Assembly (NCBI GenBank): GCA_026417975.1
Contig: JAOACD010000009.1
Span: forward strand, 248,001 to 312,000
Origin: Melioribacter sp.
GTDB taxonomy: Bacteria; Bacteroidota; Ignavibacteria; Ignavibacteriales; Melioribacteraceae
Reading direction: 5' to 3'
DNA length: 64,000 nt
Position numbers and translations under genes: made by a program. The stretch's first letter is position 1, and each line of letters opens with the position of its first letter. Of the stretch, positions 43,700-52,905 are shown piece by piece. The notes below the pieces were generated by a model that saw only the letters and a program-made list of their open reading frames with translations, did not search any database and was not told the DNA's origin.

Positions 43700-44110
43700 A
43701 TGCTTAGTCATAAAACAGAAATTAGAGTACGCTATGCCGATACAGATAAAATGCAATTTGTTTATAATGGTAAGTACTTAGAATACTTTGAAGTGGGAAG
43801 AACAGAATTATTAAGGTCTACTGGTCTACCATACTCTGAACTAGAAAAATTAGGCTACCAATTGCCACTTATTGAAGCTTTTATTAAATATAAAAGTCCC
43901 GCACAATATGACGATATTTTAGAAGTTGAAGCTGTTGTGAAAGAGTTATATTCACCTAAAGTTCATATAGAATATACAATTAGAAGAAAATTAACAAATG
44001 AATTAATTGCCGAGGGGTTTACAACTCATATTTTTATTAAAACAGATACTAAAAAAGCCGTGAAGCCCCCTAAAATTTATATAGATGCATTAAAAAAATT
44101 TTTTTATTAG
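43700..44110 (+). CDS. Acyl-CoA thioesterase, YbgC/4HBT family
   Basis: A 136-residue hot-dog fold protein. RVRYADTDKMQFVYNGKYLEYFEVGR contains the catalytic Asp region (ADTD) of the 4-hydroxybenzoyl-CoA thioesterase family; residues PLIEAFIKYKSPAQYDDILEVEA match the second conserved strand pair. YbgC-type enzymes hydrolyse acyl-CoA and are often linked to envelope or phospholipid metabolism. The usual G-V-V-Y-H after the catalytic loop is Q-F-V-Y-N here. Lies 55 nt after accA. Confidence 0.85.
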   Translation: MLSHKTEIRVRYADTDKMQFVYNGKYLEYFEVGRTELLRSTGLPYSELEKLGYQLPLIEAFIKYKSPAQYDDILEVEAVVKELYSPKVHIEYTIRRKLTNELIAEGFTTHIFIKTDTKKAVKPPKIYIDALKKFFY

Positions 44111-44136
44111 CGTTACACTCTATTCACTATTAAATA

Positions 44137-45603
44137 ATGTTTGAAAAAATTAAAGAACTTACAAAAGACACTGTTATTTATGGTATAAGTACAATAATTG
44201 GAAGATTTTTAAATTTTCTTCTTGTACCTTTTTATACAAATGTATTTTCTCCAGCCGAAGTTGGTATTTATTCAAATATTTATGCTTATATAGCATTTTT
44301 CAATATTGTTTTTATTTACGGAATGGATGCTGCTTTTATGAAATATAGCTCAATTGCTCCATTAGATAAAAAAAAGTCTGCTTATTCAACTGCTTTCTTG
44401 TGTATTGTAATATCCTCTTTTTTTCTTTCTGTAGTTTTATTTCTGTTTAGAAATTTTTTTGTTAAGTTAATCGAAATTCCCCTAGACTATTTTTACCTTT
44501 ATTATTATTTAATTTTGATTATAGTTGTTGATACTTTGGCTATAATACCTTATGCAAATCTGAGATTGAATAGAAAATCTGTAAAATTTACAATTATTAG
44601 ATTAACCAATATTATTGTTAACATTTCTTTGAACTTTATTCTTGTTTTAAAATATAAGATGGGAATCGAAGCAATTTTTATTGCAAATCTCGTTGCTTCA
44701 ACATTATCGTTTTTAATTCTTTTTGCAGATATTAAGAAAAATTTTGTTTTTAGAATCGAGAAAGAATTTTTAAAGCCTATGCTTAAATTTGCTATTCCAT
44801 ATCTACCTGCAAGTTTGGCTGCTACTATAGTTCAGGTTATTGATAGGCCTATCGTTTTAGCTCTTACTAATGAAGAAACATTAGGTATTTATCAGGCAAA
44901 CTATAAGCTTGGAATATTTATGATGCTTATAGTACAGATGTTTCAATTTGCATGGCAACCTTTTATACTTACAACTTCAAAGGATGAAAATGCAAAGGAA
45001 ATTTTTTCGAAAGTGCTTACTTTATTTTTAATAGTTACGTCAATTGTTTGGATGCTTCTTTCTTTTTTTATTGACGATATAGCTAAAATTAAATTTTATG
45101 ATAATGTAAGTTTGATAGGTTATAAGTTCTGGGGTGGATTATTTATAGTTCCAATAATTTTATTAGCTTACCTATTTAATGGTGTATATGTTAATTTTCA
45201 AGCAGGATTATATATCGAAGAAAAAACAAAATATTTTCCAATAGTTACTGGATTAGGAGCAATAATAAATATAATCGTTAACTTTTTGTTAATACCTTTA
45301 ATAGGAATAATTGGAGCTGCATTAGCTACATTGGCAAGTTATATTGTAATGGCTCTTACATTATTTTTCTTTTCACAAAAAGTTTATAAAATAAAGTATG
45401 AATATGAAAAAATTATAAAAATTTTGTTAATTATTTTTGTAGCATGCATTGCTTATTATTTCTTTTATTATAATGGCTATTTAGTTTTCCCATTAAAAAT
45501 AATTTTATCAATAGCTTTTCTGGTTTTATTCTTTATTATGAATATTAGAGAAATAAAGTTTTTATTTAACTTCAAAAATTTGCTGTTTAGAAAAAATGTC
45601 TGA
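44137..45603 (+). CDS. Second MOP-family polysaccharide flippase (Wzx/MurJ-like)
   Basis: A 488-residue membrane protein with about 14 helices. The beginning (TVIYGISTIIGRFLNFLLVPFYT, given here as a helix with GISTIIGR) and the FIYGMDAAFMKY segment are typical of polysaccharide-biosynthesis flippases. It is a different protein from the flippase at 32418-33878 and sits outside the main glycan cluster, next to a dUTPase it overlaps by 8 nt. The substrate may be a second glycan or lipid-linked precursor. MurJ is less likely because the characteristic MurJ N-terminal motif is not seen. Confidence 0.82.
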   Translation: MFEKIKELTKDTVIYGISTIIGRFLNFLLVPFYTNVFSPAEVGIYSNIYAYIAFFNIVFIYGMDAAFMKYSSIAPLDKKKSAYSTAFLCIVISSFFLSVVLFLFRNFFVKLIEIPLDYFYLYYYLILIIVVDTLAIIPYANLRLNRKSVKFTIIRLTNIIVNISLNFILVLKYKMGIEAIFIANLVASTLSFLILFADIKKNFVFRIEKEFLKPMLKFAIPYLPASLAATIVQVIDRPIVLALTNEETLGIYQANYKLGIFMMLIVQMFQFAWQPFILTTSKDENAKEIFSKVLTLFLIVTSIVWMLLSFFIDDIAKIKFYDNVSLIGYKFWGGLFIVPIILLAYLFNGVYVNFQAGLYIEEKTKYFPIVTGLGAIINIIVNFLLIPLIGIIGAALATLASYIVMALTLFFFSQKVYKIKYEYEKIIKILLIIFVACIAYYFFYYNGYLVFPLKIILSIAFLVLFFIMNIREIKFLFNFKNLLFRKNV

Positions 45604-46375
45604 AAAAATAAATTTAAAAAACTTTGTGTTACTTTTAAGGGAATATGAAAGGCTTAGCAAAATTATTGATGATAAATGGAAATCGAAGACTATTTGGTTT
45701 ACAATAATAACTGTTGTAATCTTAATTTCTTTTGTAATTCTTGAAATATCAAGATTAGGGAATTTTGGGAAAATTTTATTGCCTATTCTTTTTATTATTC
45801 TTACCTGGCAAATTTATATGTTATCAAAAAATTATAATGATAATAAATTGTTTATTATTCTATCTACATTATTAGGTAAATACAATGATGGTTTTACCAA
45901 TTATTACACTCTTGAAAATTCTGAGAGATTAAAAATAAAAGTAAAAAGAATATCAGAAAATTTTAAAGATATACCTTTACCTGAATATGCTACTGATGGT
46001 AGTAGTGGCTTAGATATTCGAGCAGCAATTGATAATGAACTTATAATTCCGAAAGGCAGTTTTGTTATAGTTCCAACTAATCTTAAAGTTGAAATTCCAG
46101 ATGGATATGAGATGCAAGTTAGACCGCGTAGCGGTTTAGCTGCCAAGTATGGAATAGGATTGTTAAATTCTCCTGGCACAATTGATTCAGATTACCGTGG
46201 TGAACTAAAGATTATTTTATTCAATTTTGGCAAAGAAGATTTTGTTATTAAGCGAGGTGATAGAATAGCACAGCTTGTTCTTTCAAAAGTAACTAAGGCA
46301 TATCTTGTTGAGTCAGATAATTTGAGTAATAGTAATAGAAATGAAGGAGGTTTTGGGCATACAGGGTTAAGTTAA
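45596..46375 (+). CDS. dut: dUTPase with an N-terminal two-helix membrane extension
   Basis: Residues about 112-259 are a complete trimeric dUTPase, which hydrolyses dUTP to dUMP: motif 1 ATDGSSGLDIRA, motif 2 RPRSGLAAKYGI, motif 3 SPGTIDSDYRGE, motif 4 RGDRIAQLVL and motif 5 RNEGGFGHTG. The first 111 residues are extra: a charged helix (1-32), two hydrophobic segments (about 33-51 and 60-76) and a short linker. The frame is continuous and no in-frame ATG, GTG or TTG lies just before the dUTPase domain; the nearest ATG is codon 75 (45818) without a ribosome-binding site. The protein therefore appears to be a membrane-anchored dUTPase. It overlaps the flippase by 8 nt. Confidence 0.9.
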   Translation: MSEKINLKNFVLLLREYERLSKIIDDKWKSKTIWFTIITVVILISFVILEISRLGNFGKILLPILFIILTWQIYMLSKNYNDNKLFIILSTLLGKYNDGFTNYYTLENSERLKIKVKRISENFKDIPLPEYATDGSSGLDIRAAIDNELIIPKGSFVIVPTNLKVEIPDGYEMQVRPRSGLAAKYGIGLLNSPGTIDSDYRGELKIILFNFGKEDFVIKRGDRIAQLVLSKVTKAYLVESDNLSNSNRNEGGFGHTGLS

Positions 46376-46532
46376 TTTTAGGTAAAGATGTTTTTACTCG
46401 AATAGTCATTTTAACCTATCAATTACATTTACAAAAGAATTGACTTAAATAAATTTTCATATACAAAATACTGGCCATATGTATAGTATAACTTGTTTTT
46501 TATAAACTGTTTTTATTGTAGAAAGGTAATAG
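46376..46532. other. Intergenic region upstream of dnaE
   Basis: These 157 AT-rich nt show no credible frame, RNA fold or repeat. They probably carry the dnaE promoter, but no clear promoter boxes can be named. GAAAGG just before the dnaE ATG is a weak ribosome-binding site. Confidence 0.4.
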
Positions 46533-49500
46533 ATGTCAGATTTTATTCATTTACATAACCATTCACATTACAGTTTACAAGATGCAGCATGCACAGTTGA
46601 AGATTTAGTAATGGCTGCAAAGAAGAATGACATGCATGCTGTTGCATTGACTGACCATGGCGTAATGTTTGGTGTTATACAGTTTTATAAAAAGGCTAAG
46701 GCAGAAGGTATTAAACCAATAATTGGTATGGAGGCATATGTTGACTTTGAAAAGAGTAGATTTGAAAAAGTAACAGAATCAGAAAATGGTAAAAAGAAAT
46801 CGAAACATTACAGCCATCTTTTGTTGCTTGCAAAAAACGAAACTGGATACAAAAATTTAATGAAGATTTCCACAATTGGTCATACCGAGGGATTTTATTA
46901 TAAACCACGAATAGATTTAGAAGTATTAACTAAATATAAAGATGGTTTAATTTGCACTTCTGCTTGTCCTGCTGGACCAATATCGACACAATTGATAAAT
47001 AATAATTGGTCAAAAGCAAAAGAAATAGCTATTAAATTGAAAGAATTATTTGGTGATGATTTTTATCTTGAAATACAAGACCACGGAATGGATATTGAAA
47101 AACCTATACTAGCAGGTATGCCAAAACTAGCAAAAGAATTAGGAATAAAATTAGTTGCTACTAATGATATTCATTATATAGACAAAGACCATTCAATAGC
47201 TCATAATATTTTACTTTTGCTTGGTGATAAAACTGGAAATGCTGATTATCGTGAACTAAGATATGGAACAGATCAAATATATTTTAAGACCGAAGAAGAG
47301 ATGAAGAAGATTTTCAAAAATTATAAAGGAGCAATAGAAAATACACTTGAGATAGAAGAAAAAGTAAATTTAATACTCGACTTTAATAAACATCACTTCC
47401 CCATATTTCCTTTACCAGATAATGCAAAATCTTTGGAAGAATACTTAGTTAAATTAGCATACGAGAGATTAGAGAAGAGATTTAAAAAAATTACTCCAGA
47501 AATTGAAGACCGACTTAAATATGAATTAGATGTAATTAACCAAATGGGTTATGCAGGATATTTTTTAATTGTTCAAGACTTTATAAATGCATCAAAACAA
47601 AAAGGAATACCTGTTGGTCCTGGCAGAGGAAGTGCGGCTGGAAGCCTAGTAGCATATGTACTGGGTATTACAAATGTTAATCCACTTGAATATGATTTAT
47701 TATTTGAAAGATTCTTAAATCCTGCCAGAAAATCGATGCCAGACATTGACGTTGATTTTGCAGATGATAAAAGAGAAGAGGTAATCAATTATGTAAAAGC
47801 AAAGTATGGTGAAAACTCTGTAGCTCAAATTATAACTTTTAATAGGTTATCATCACGTCAGGTAATAAGAGATGTTGCAAGAGTCTTAAAAATTCCAATA
47901 CCACAAGTTGATAATATAACAAAATGGATTCCACAAAAATTTGGAAGAGTATATACAATTGATCAAGCACTAGAAGAAGTGCCAGAATTACAGTGGATTA
48001 AAAAATCAGACGATCCTGTAATACAGGAGTTAATTAAATATGCTAAAATACTTGAAGGTATGAACAGAAATGCATCGAAACATGCTGCAGGAGTAGTAAT
48101 AACGCCAGGTGATGTAAGTGATTACGTACCACTCGCTATTTACGGAGAACAAGGTGAGACGGCAACTGTAACTCAGTTTAATATGAAAGACCTAGAAGAG
48201 GCTGGTATACTTAAAATGGATTTCCTGGGACTTGATACACTTTCTATTATAAGAGATACGATTGAACTTGTAAAAGAAACAAGAGGTGAAATAATTGATA
48301 TAGAAAATATTCCGGTTGATGATCCAAAAACTTATGAGCTTTTTGCAAAAGGACAAACAACCGCTGTATTTCAATTTGAATCAGCTCCAATGAAAGAGTA
48401 TTTGAAAAAATTGAGACCTACAAGTATTAAAGATCTGGCTGCAATGAATGCTCTTTATCGCCCAGGTCCAATGGAATTTATAGATGATTTCATTGCACGT
48501 AAACATGGCAAAAAAGAAATTACTTACTTACACCCTGTGCTCGAACCTATATTAAAAGAAACTTATGGAATTATTGTTTATCAGGAACAAGTTATTCAGA
48601 TTGCAAATAAAGTAGCGGGAATGAGTCTTGCAGAGGCAGATTTGCTTAGAAGAGCAATGGGTAAGAAAGATCTGAAAGCTATGCAAGAACAAAGGGATAA
48701 ATTTATAAAGGGAGCAGCACAAAATAATATTGATGAAAAAATCGCTGGAGAAATTTTTGATGCCATAGATAAATTTGCAAATTATGGATTCAATAAAAGT
48801 CATGCTGTTGCTTATAGTATCTTGGCTTATCAAACTGCATATCTTAAAGCGCATTATCTTGAGGAATTTTTAGCAGCAAACCTTTCTAATAAATTTGATA
48901 GTACAGAAAAAGTAACCATTCTTCTCGAAGATTGTAGAAAATTAGGAATAAAAGTTCAACCACCGGATATTAATTATCCAACTGTAAGATTTCAGGTTAA
49001 AGATGGTAAAATAATTTTTGGGATGGCAGCTATTAAAAATGTTGGAATACAAGCTGTCGAAGAAATTAAAAGAGCTCATGATGAATTGGGCAGAGACTTT
49101 AGAAGCATTTATGATTTTTGTGCAAATGTAGATACAAGAATTGTAAACAAAAGAGCTCTTGAAGGCTTAGTTTTAGCAGGAGCATTTGACTCTCTAGGAG
49201 GAACAAGAGCCCAGCATTTTGCAGCTATTGAAGAAGCCCTTGAATTCGGAAGTAAAGTTAAAGCTGCAAAAGAATCTTACTCAAATAGTTTATTTAGCTT
49301 ATACGAAGAAGAATTTACTTATGAAGAACCTTCATTACCTGATGTTAAGCCTTGGGATTCAAAGGAAAAATTGGCAAAGGAAAGACAAGTTTTAGGATTT
49401 TATTTAAGTGGCCATCCTCTTCATCAATACGAAATTGAGTATAATTCTTTTGCAACAGTCCATCTTGGAGAACCAGAAACATATAAATATGATGAAATAG

Positions 49501-49988
49501 TAAGGGCATGTGGAGTTATAACTGAAGTATCTCATAAGATTGATAAATCAGGTAAACAGATGGCATTTTTTAGACTGGATGATTTTACTGGTTCGTGTGA
49601 ATGTCTTATGTTTTCAAAAATATTCAAAGATTATGGAGAATTAATTACTCTTGAGTCCACAATATTAGTTAAAGGTCGACTTGAAAGTAGCGGAGATGCA
49701 GTAAAACTTCATGTGGAAGAAGCTTATCCATTAAGTGATGTAAGAAATAAATTTACTAAAAGACTGGGATTAATTTTGGACTCGAATGTGCATAGTATTG
49801 AAGTAGTAGATAAAATAAAAGAACTCGTTGAAGTGTTTGAAGGCGATATTCCTGTTCTAGTTTGTATTAAAGATAACGGCAATATTAGAGAATTTGTAAT
49901 AGATTACAAAGTAAGCTTAACAGATGAATTTATTGATAGGTTAAAAAAAGTTGTTGGTATCGATAATATCCAATTATTTATGAACTAG
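46533..49988 (+). CDS. dnaE: DNA polymerase III alpha subunit DnaE
   Basis: Replicative DNA polymerase, C-family, 1151 residues. The N-terminal PHP domain starts FIHLHNHSHYSLQDAAC with its metal-ligand histidines intact, and TDHGVMFG follows. The catalytic palm contains GRGSAAGSLVAYVLGI and the aspartates in PDIDVDFADD; then YQEQVIQIA, the FNKSHAVAYSILAYQTAYLK segment, the helix-hairpin-helix region and an OB-fold with SGKQMAFFRLDDFTG. The retained PHP histidines suggest the domain may still bind metal. Length is typical of DnaE1. It stands alone between two short intergenic regions. Confidence 0.97.
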   Translation: MSDFIHLHNHSHYSLQDAACTVEDLVMAAKKNDMHAVALTDHGVMFGVIQFYKKAKAEGIKPIIGMEAYVDFEKSRFEKVTESENGKKKSKHYSHLLLLAKNETGYKNLMKISTIGHTEGFYYKPRIDLEVLTKYKDGLICTSACPAGPISTQLINNNWSKAKEIAIKLKELFGDDFYLEIQDHGMDIEKPILAGMPKLAKELGIKLVATNDIHYIDKDHSIAHNILLLLGDKTGNADYRELRYGTDQIYFKTEEEMKKIFKNYKGAIENTLEIEEKVNLILDFNKHHFPIFPLPDNAKSLEEYLVKLAYERLEKRFKKITPEIEDRLKYELDVINQMGYAGYFLIVQDFINASKQKGIPVGPGRGSAAGSLVAYVLGITNVNPLEYDLLFERFLNPARKSMPDIDVDFADDKREEVINYVKAKYGENSVAQIITFNRLSSRQVIRDVARVLKIPIPQVDNITKWIPQKFGRVYTIDQALEEVPELQWIKKSDDPVIQELIKYAKILEGMNRNASKHAAGVVITPGDVSDYVPLAIYGEQGETATVTQFNMKDLEEAGILKMDFLGLDTLSIIRDTIELVKETRGEIIDIENIPVDDPKTYELFAKGQTTAVFQFESAPMKEYLKKLRPTSIKDLAAMNALYRPGPMEFIDDFIARKHGKKEITYLHPVLEPILKETYGIIVYQEQVIQIANKVAGMSLAEADLLRRAMGKKDLKAMQEQRDKFIKGAAQNNIDEKIAGEIFDAIDKFANYGFNKSHAVAYSILAYQTAYLKAHYLEEFLAANLSNKFDSTEKVTILLEDCRKLGIKVQPPDINYPTVRFQVKDGKIIFGMAAIKNVGIQAVEEIKRAHDELGRDFRSIYDFCANVDTRIVNKRALEGLVLAGAFDSLGGTRAQHFAAIEEALEFGSKVKAAKESYSNSLFSLYEEEFTYEEPSLPDVKPWDSKEKLAKERQVLGFYLSGHPLHQYEIEYNSFATVHLGEPETYKYDEIVRACGVITEVSHKIDKSGKQMAFFRLDDFTGSCECLMFSKIFKDYGELITLESTILVKGRLESSGDAVKLHVEEAYPLSDVRNKFTKRLGLILDSNVHSIEVVDKIKELVEVFEGDIPVLVCIKDNGNIREFVIDYKVSLTDEFIDRLKKVVGIDNIQLFMN

Positions 49989-50156
49989 GAGTACTTTTAG
50001 GAATGGCTTATTCAATTCATTTAGAGTAATTTTTGTTATTAAATATGGAATGATTATTCTTTTTAAGATGAAGAAATTTTTATAATAATAAAGTCGTTTG
50101 ATTTGTTTTTTCTATTTCTTAAGTTTGCACTCACTTAATAAAAGGGGAAAAACTAA
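49989..50156. other. Intergenic region between dnaE and the enoyl-reductase-like gene
   Basis: These 168 nt hold no credible frame, repeat or strong hairpin. AGGGG just upstream of the ATG at 50157 is the ribosome-binding site. Confidence 0.4.
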
Positions 50157-50990
50157 ATGGAAAAAAAATGGGCATTAATTTTAGGTTCATCAAGTGGATT
50201 TGGTGGTGCTACAGCAATTGAACTCTCAAAACATGGATACAACATATTTGGAGTTCACCTTGACCGCCAAGCTACAATGCCTCAAGTACAACAAATTATA
50301 AAGAAAATAGAAAAAAATGGTCAGCAAGCAGTATTTTTTAATATTAATGCTGCAGACCAAATTAAGATAAATGATACACTTGATGAAATAAAAGAGAGAT
50401 TTGCTGCATCAAAAGAGCAGTCAAAAGTTAATGTGCTTGTACATTCATTGGCTTTTGGAACATTAAAACCATTTATAGGAAAAAATCCTGATGAATGTGT
50501 TACTCCGGCACAAATGTCGATGACATTAGATGTCATGGCTCATTCACTTGTTTATTGGACTCAGGGATTAGTCTTTAGAAATTTACTTGCCGAAAAAGGA
50601 AGAATATTTGCATTAACAAGTGCTGGATCTCATACAGTAATACCTAATTACGGAGCTGTTTCTGCAGCAAAAGCCGCGCTCGAAGCTCATATTCGCCAGT
50701 TAGCTGTAGAACTTGGATTTATGAAAGTAACATGTAACGCAATTATGGCTGGTGTAACAGATACGCCGGCAGGAAGAAAAATTCCTATGTTTGATAAAAT
50801 GCTTCATGCAGCACAATTTAAAAATCCACAAGGAAGATTAACAACTCCTGAAGATGTTGCTAAAGCAATTGCAGCTCTTTGTGATGAAAAATGTGATTGG
50901 ATTTCTGGAAATGTTATAGGAGTTGACGGAGGAGAATATATAGTAAACTTTATAGGAGAAAAGGCGCACTTAGCTTTTAAAGTGGATTGA
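50157..50990 (+). CDS. SDR-family enoyl-ACP reductase-like protein (FabL/FabI type)
   Basis: A 277-residue Rossmann-fold reductase. The cofactor loop is GSSSGFGGATA, closer to the NADPH-binding loop of FabL than to the FabI pattern. The active site reads YGAVSAAKAALEAH, a Tyr-x6-Lys spacing, which marks enoyl-ACP reductases; most SDRs have Tyr-x3-Lys. HSLAFGT and the C-terminal SGNVIGVDGGEYIV complete the fold. The reaction is the last reduction of the fatty acid elongation cycle. The neighbour 26 nt downstream is an acyl-CoA dehydrogenase, so an acyl-chain role is consistent; a different 2-enoyl substrate is possible. Confidence 0.8.
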   Translation: MEKKWALILGSSSGFGGATAIELSKHGYNIFGVHLDRQATMPQVQQIIKKIEKNGQQAVFFNINAADQIKINDTLDEIKERFAASKEQSKVNVLVHSLAFGTLKPFIGKNPDECVTPAQMSMTLDVMAHSLVYWTQGLVFRNLLAEKGRIFALTSAGSHTVIPNYGAVSAAKAALEAHIRQLAVELGFMKVTCNAIMAGVTDTPAGRKIPMFDKMLHAAQFKNPQGRLTTPEDVAKAIAALCDEKCDWISGNVIGVDGGEYIVNFIGEKAHLAFKVD

Positions 50991-51016
50991 AAATACAAAC
51001 AAATCAGGAATAAATA

Positions 51017-52165
51017 ATGAATGAATTTACCTTTACTGAAGAGCAAAATATGCTCCGCGAAACTGTACGCGATTTTGTGAACAATGAGATCAAACCAATA
51101 GCAGCAAAAATTGATGCAGAAGAAAAGATTCCTGAAGACTTAATTAAGAAGATGGCAGAGCTTGGATTTCTTGGCATTTCTTTTCCAGAAGAATACGGGG
51201 GTGGTGGTTTTGGAGAAGTAGGATATTGCATTATGCAAGAAGAAATTGCAAGAGGTTGTTTGTCAACAGCTACTTTTATTGGTGCTCATCAATCTATAGG
51301 AGCTAATGCAATTTATATAGGAGGCACTGAAGAACAAAAGAAAAAGTATCTTACACCCTTAGCAAAGGGTGAAAAAATTGGAGCGTTTTGTTTAACAGAA
51401 GCCCATGCTGGCTCAGATTCTTTTAATGTTAAAACACGTGCAGAACTTGATGGAGATGAATGGGTTTTAAATGGCGAAAAACTTTGGATTACTAACGGCG
51501 GAATTGCAGATATAGTAACTGTATTTGCAAGAACTCCTAAAGGTGTAAGTGCTTTTATCGTTGAAACTAATACTCCAGGATTTCATGCAGGCCCGCCAGA
51601 AAAGAAAATGGGAATTAAAGGAAGTGTTACAAATCCAATTACTTTTGATAATGTAAGAATTCCAAAAGAGAACTTACTTGGAAAAGAAGGTAGAGGCTTT
51701 TTACTTGCAATGAAAACTCTTGATGCTGGAAGACTTGGTTTAGGTGCAGCTTGTCTAGGTGCCGCAAAAGAACTTTTAGAACTTTCTACACGTTATGCAA
51801 AACAAAGAAAACAATTTGATCAAACGATATCGAATTTTCAGGCTATTCAGTTTATGCTTGCTGAAATGGCAACTATGATTTATAACATGGAATCAATAGT
51901 CTATAGAACAGCAGTCGACTACGATTTGGGTAAAGATATCTCATATCAAGCAGCAATAGTAAAGCTCTATTGTTCAGAATCTTTGGATAAAATTGCGGAT
52001 TATGCGGTTCAAATTCATGGAGGGATGGGTTATTCACGTGAACTACCAATAGAAAGATTTTATCGTGATTCTAGAATTAATAGGATTTTTGAAGGCACTA
52101 ATGAAATTCAAAAAGGAATTATCGCACGTGAAGTTATAAAGAAAAATGGAGTACTGTTTAATTAA
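51017..52165 (+). CDS. Acyl-CoA dehydrogenase
   Basis: FAD enzyme oxidising acyl-CoA to trans-2-enoyl-CoA in beta-oxidation. Visible: EEYGGGGFGEVGYCI, the CLTEAHAGSD signature, EKLWITNGG, the second signature QIHGGMGYSRELPIERFYRD, and FEGTNEIQ with the Glu of the short/medium-chain catalytic position. Length 382 is standard. AGGA before the ATG is the likely ribosome-binding site. Chain-length preference is not determined. Pairing with the enoyl-reductase-like gene upstream suggests a shared acyl-chain process, although the two normally act in opposite pathways. Confidence 0.94.
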   Translation: MNEFTFTEEQNMLRETVRDFVNNEIKPIAAKIDAEEKIPEDLIKKMAELGFLGISFPEEYGGGGFGEVGYCIMQEEIARGCLSTATFIGAHQSIGANAIYIGGTEEQKKKYLTPLAKGEKIGAFCLTEAHAGSDSFNVKTRAELDGDEWVLNGEKLWITNGGIADIVTVFARTPKGVSAFIVETNTPGFHAGPPEKKMGIKGSVTNPITFDNVRIPKENLLGKEGRGFLLAMKTLDAGRLGLGAACLGAAKELLELSTRYAKQRKQFDQTISNFQAIQFMLAEMATMIYNMESIVYRTAVDYDLGKDISYQAAIVKLYCSESLDKIADYAVQIHGGMGYSRELPIERFYRDSRINRIFEGTNEIQKGIIAREVIKKNGVLFN

Positions 52166-52231
52166 AAAATAAATTGCAAAGACGGTAGCAAGTTTTTAAT
52201 ACAAAGTAAAAGAAAGGAGTTAACGCTAAGT

Positions 52232-52555
52232 ATGAAACCATATATATTTACTGATAGCAACTTCGATTCAGAAGTACTGAATTCTGATATTCCTGTTATT
52301 GTAGATTTTTGGGCAGCATGGTGCGGACCCTGCAGAATGATTGCTCCTATAATAGAAGACTTATCAGAAGAATATGCTGGAAAAATAAAAGTGGGTAAAT
52401 TAGATGTTGATGAAAATCAACAAACTGCTATTCGTTATGGGGTAAGAAGTATTCCAACAGTTCTTTTTATTAAAGATGGCGAAGTTAAGGATTCAATAAT
52501 TGGAGCAGTCCCCAAAAGTGTTTTTATAGAGAAAATTCAAAAAATACTACAGTGA
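52232..52555 (+). CDS. trxA: Thioredoxin
   Basis: A 107-residue cytosolic disulfide reductase with FWAAWCGPCRMIAPI (active site Cys-Gly-Pro-Cys), the KLDVDENQQTAIRYGVRSIPT segment with the cis-Pro, and FIKDGEVKDSIIGA. No signal peptide is present. AAGGAG lies about 12 nt before the ATG. It lies 66 nt after the acyl-CoA dehydrogenase. Confidence 0.95.
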   Translation: MKPYIFTDSNFDSEVLNSDIPVIVDFWAAWCGPCRMIAPIIEDLSEEYAGKIKVGKLDVDENQQTAIRYGVRSIPTVLFIKDGEVKDSIIGAVPKSVFIEKIQKILQ

Positions 52556-52905
52556 TATTTCTCATCTATAAAATTTATGCCAGAAAGTTTTTAGAAATTA
52601 CTTTATAAATCAGAAAAATTTTTTTTATTGTATTTAATACTTGACAAAACAAATTACCGATGTTATTTTTTTATCCGAATTGAAAAAATTTCGAATTATT
52701 ATTTGAGTAAATTAATTTTGCTTTTATAACAGGGTAAAAAGATTAGCAACGATTTTGAGGTGTAGAAAATTCTTTTCAATATAGATATACGAAAATTTTT
52801 AACATATATCTCATAAAGATAGGAGGTAAATATTATTAAATATTTTACAATTTTTACCATTCAAAAACCCTTTCTTAATTACAATAACAAGCTAAGGAGT
52901 AAAGT
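52556..52905. other. Intergenic region before the TonB-receptor operon
   Basis: These 350 nt hold the predicted promoter at 52641-52669, a long AT-rich leader of about 230 nt and two ribosome-binding sequences: AGGAGGT at 52821-52827, which has no ATG/GTG/TTG at the right distance, and AAGGAG just before the ATG at 52906. From the ATT at 52832 an open frame of 33 codons runs to a TGA at 52931-52933, overlapping the receptor start. No known riboswitch was recognised. Confidence 0.5.
52641..52669 (+). promoter_or_regulatory. Predicted promoter of the receptor/T9SS-cargo/PorV-like operon
   Basis: TTGACA at 52641-52646 and TATTTT at 52664-52669 are separated by 17 bp. The same pair with 18 bp precedes mraZ. 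The start would be near 52676, leaving an unusually long leader of about 230 nt before the first gene. Confidence 0.6.
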
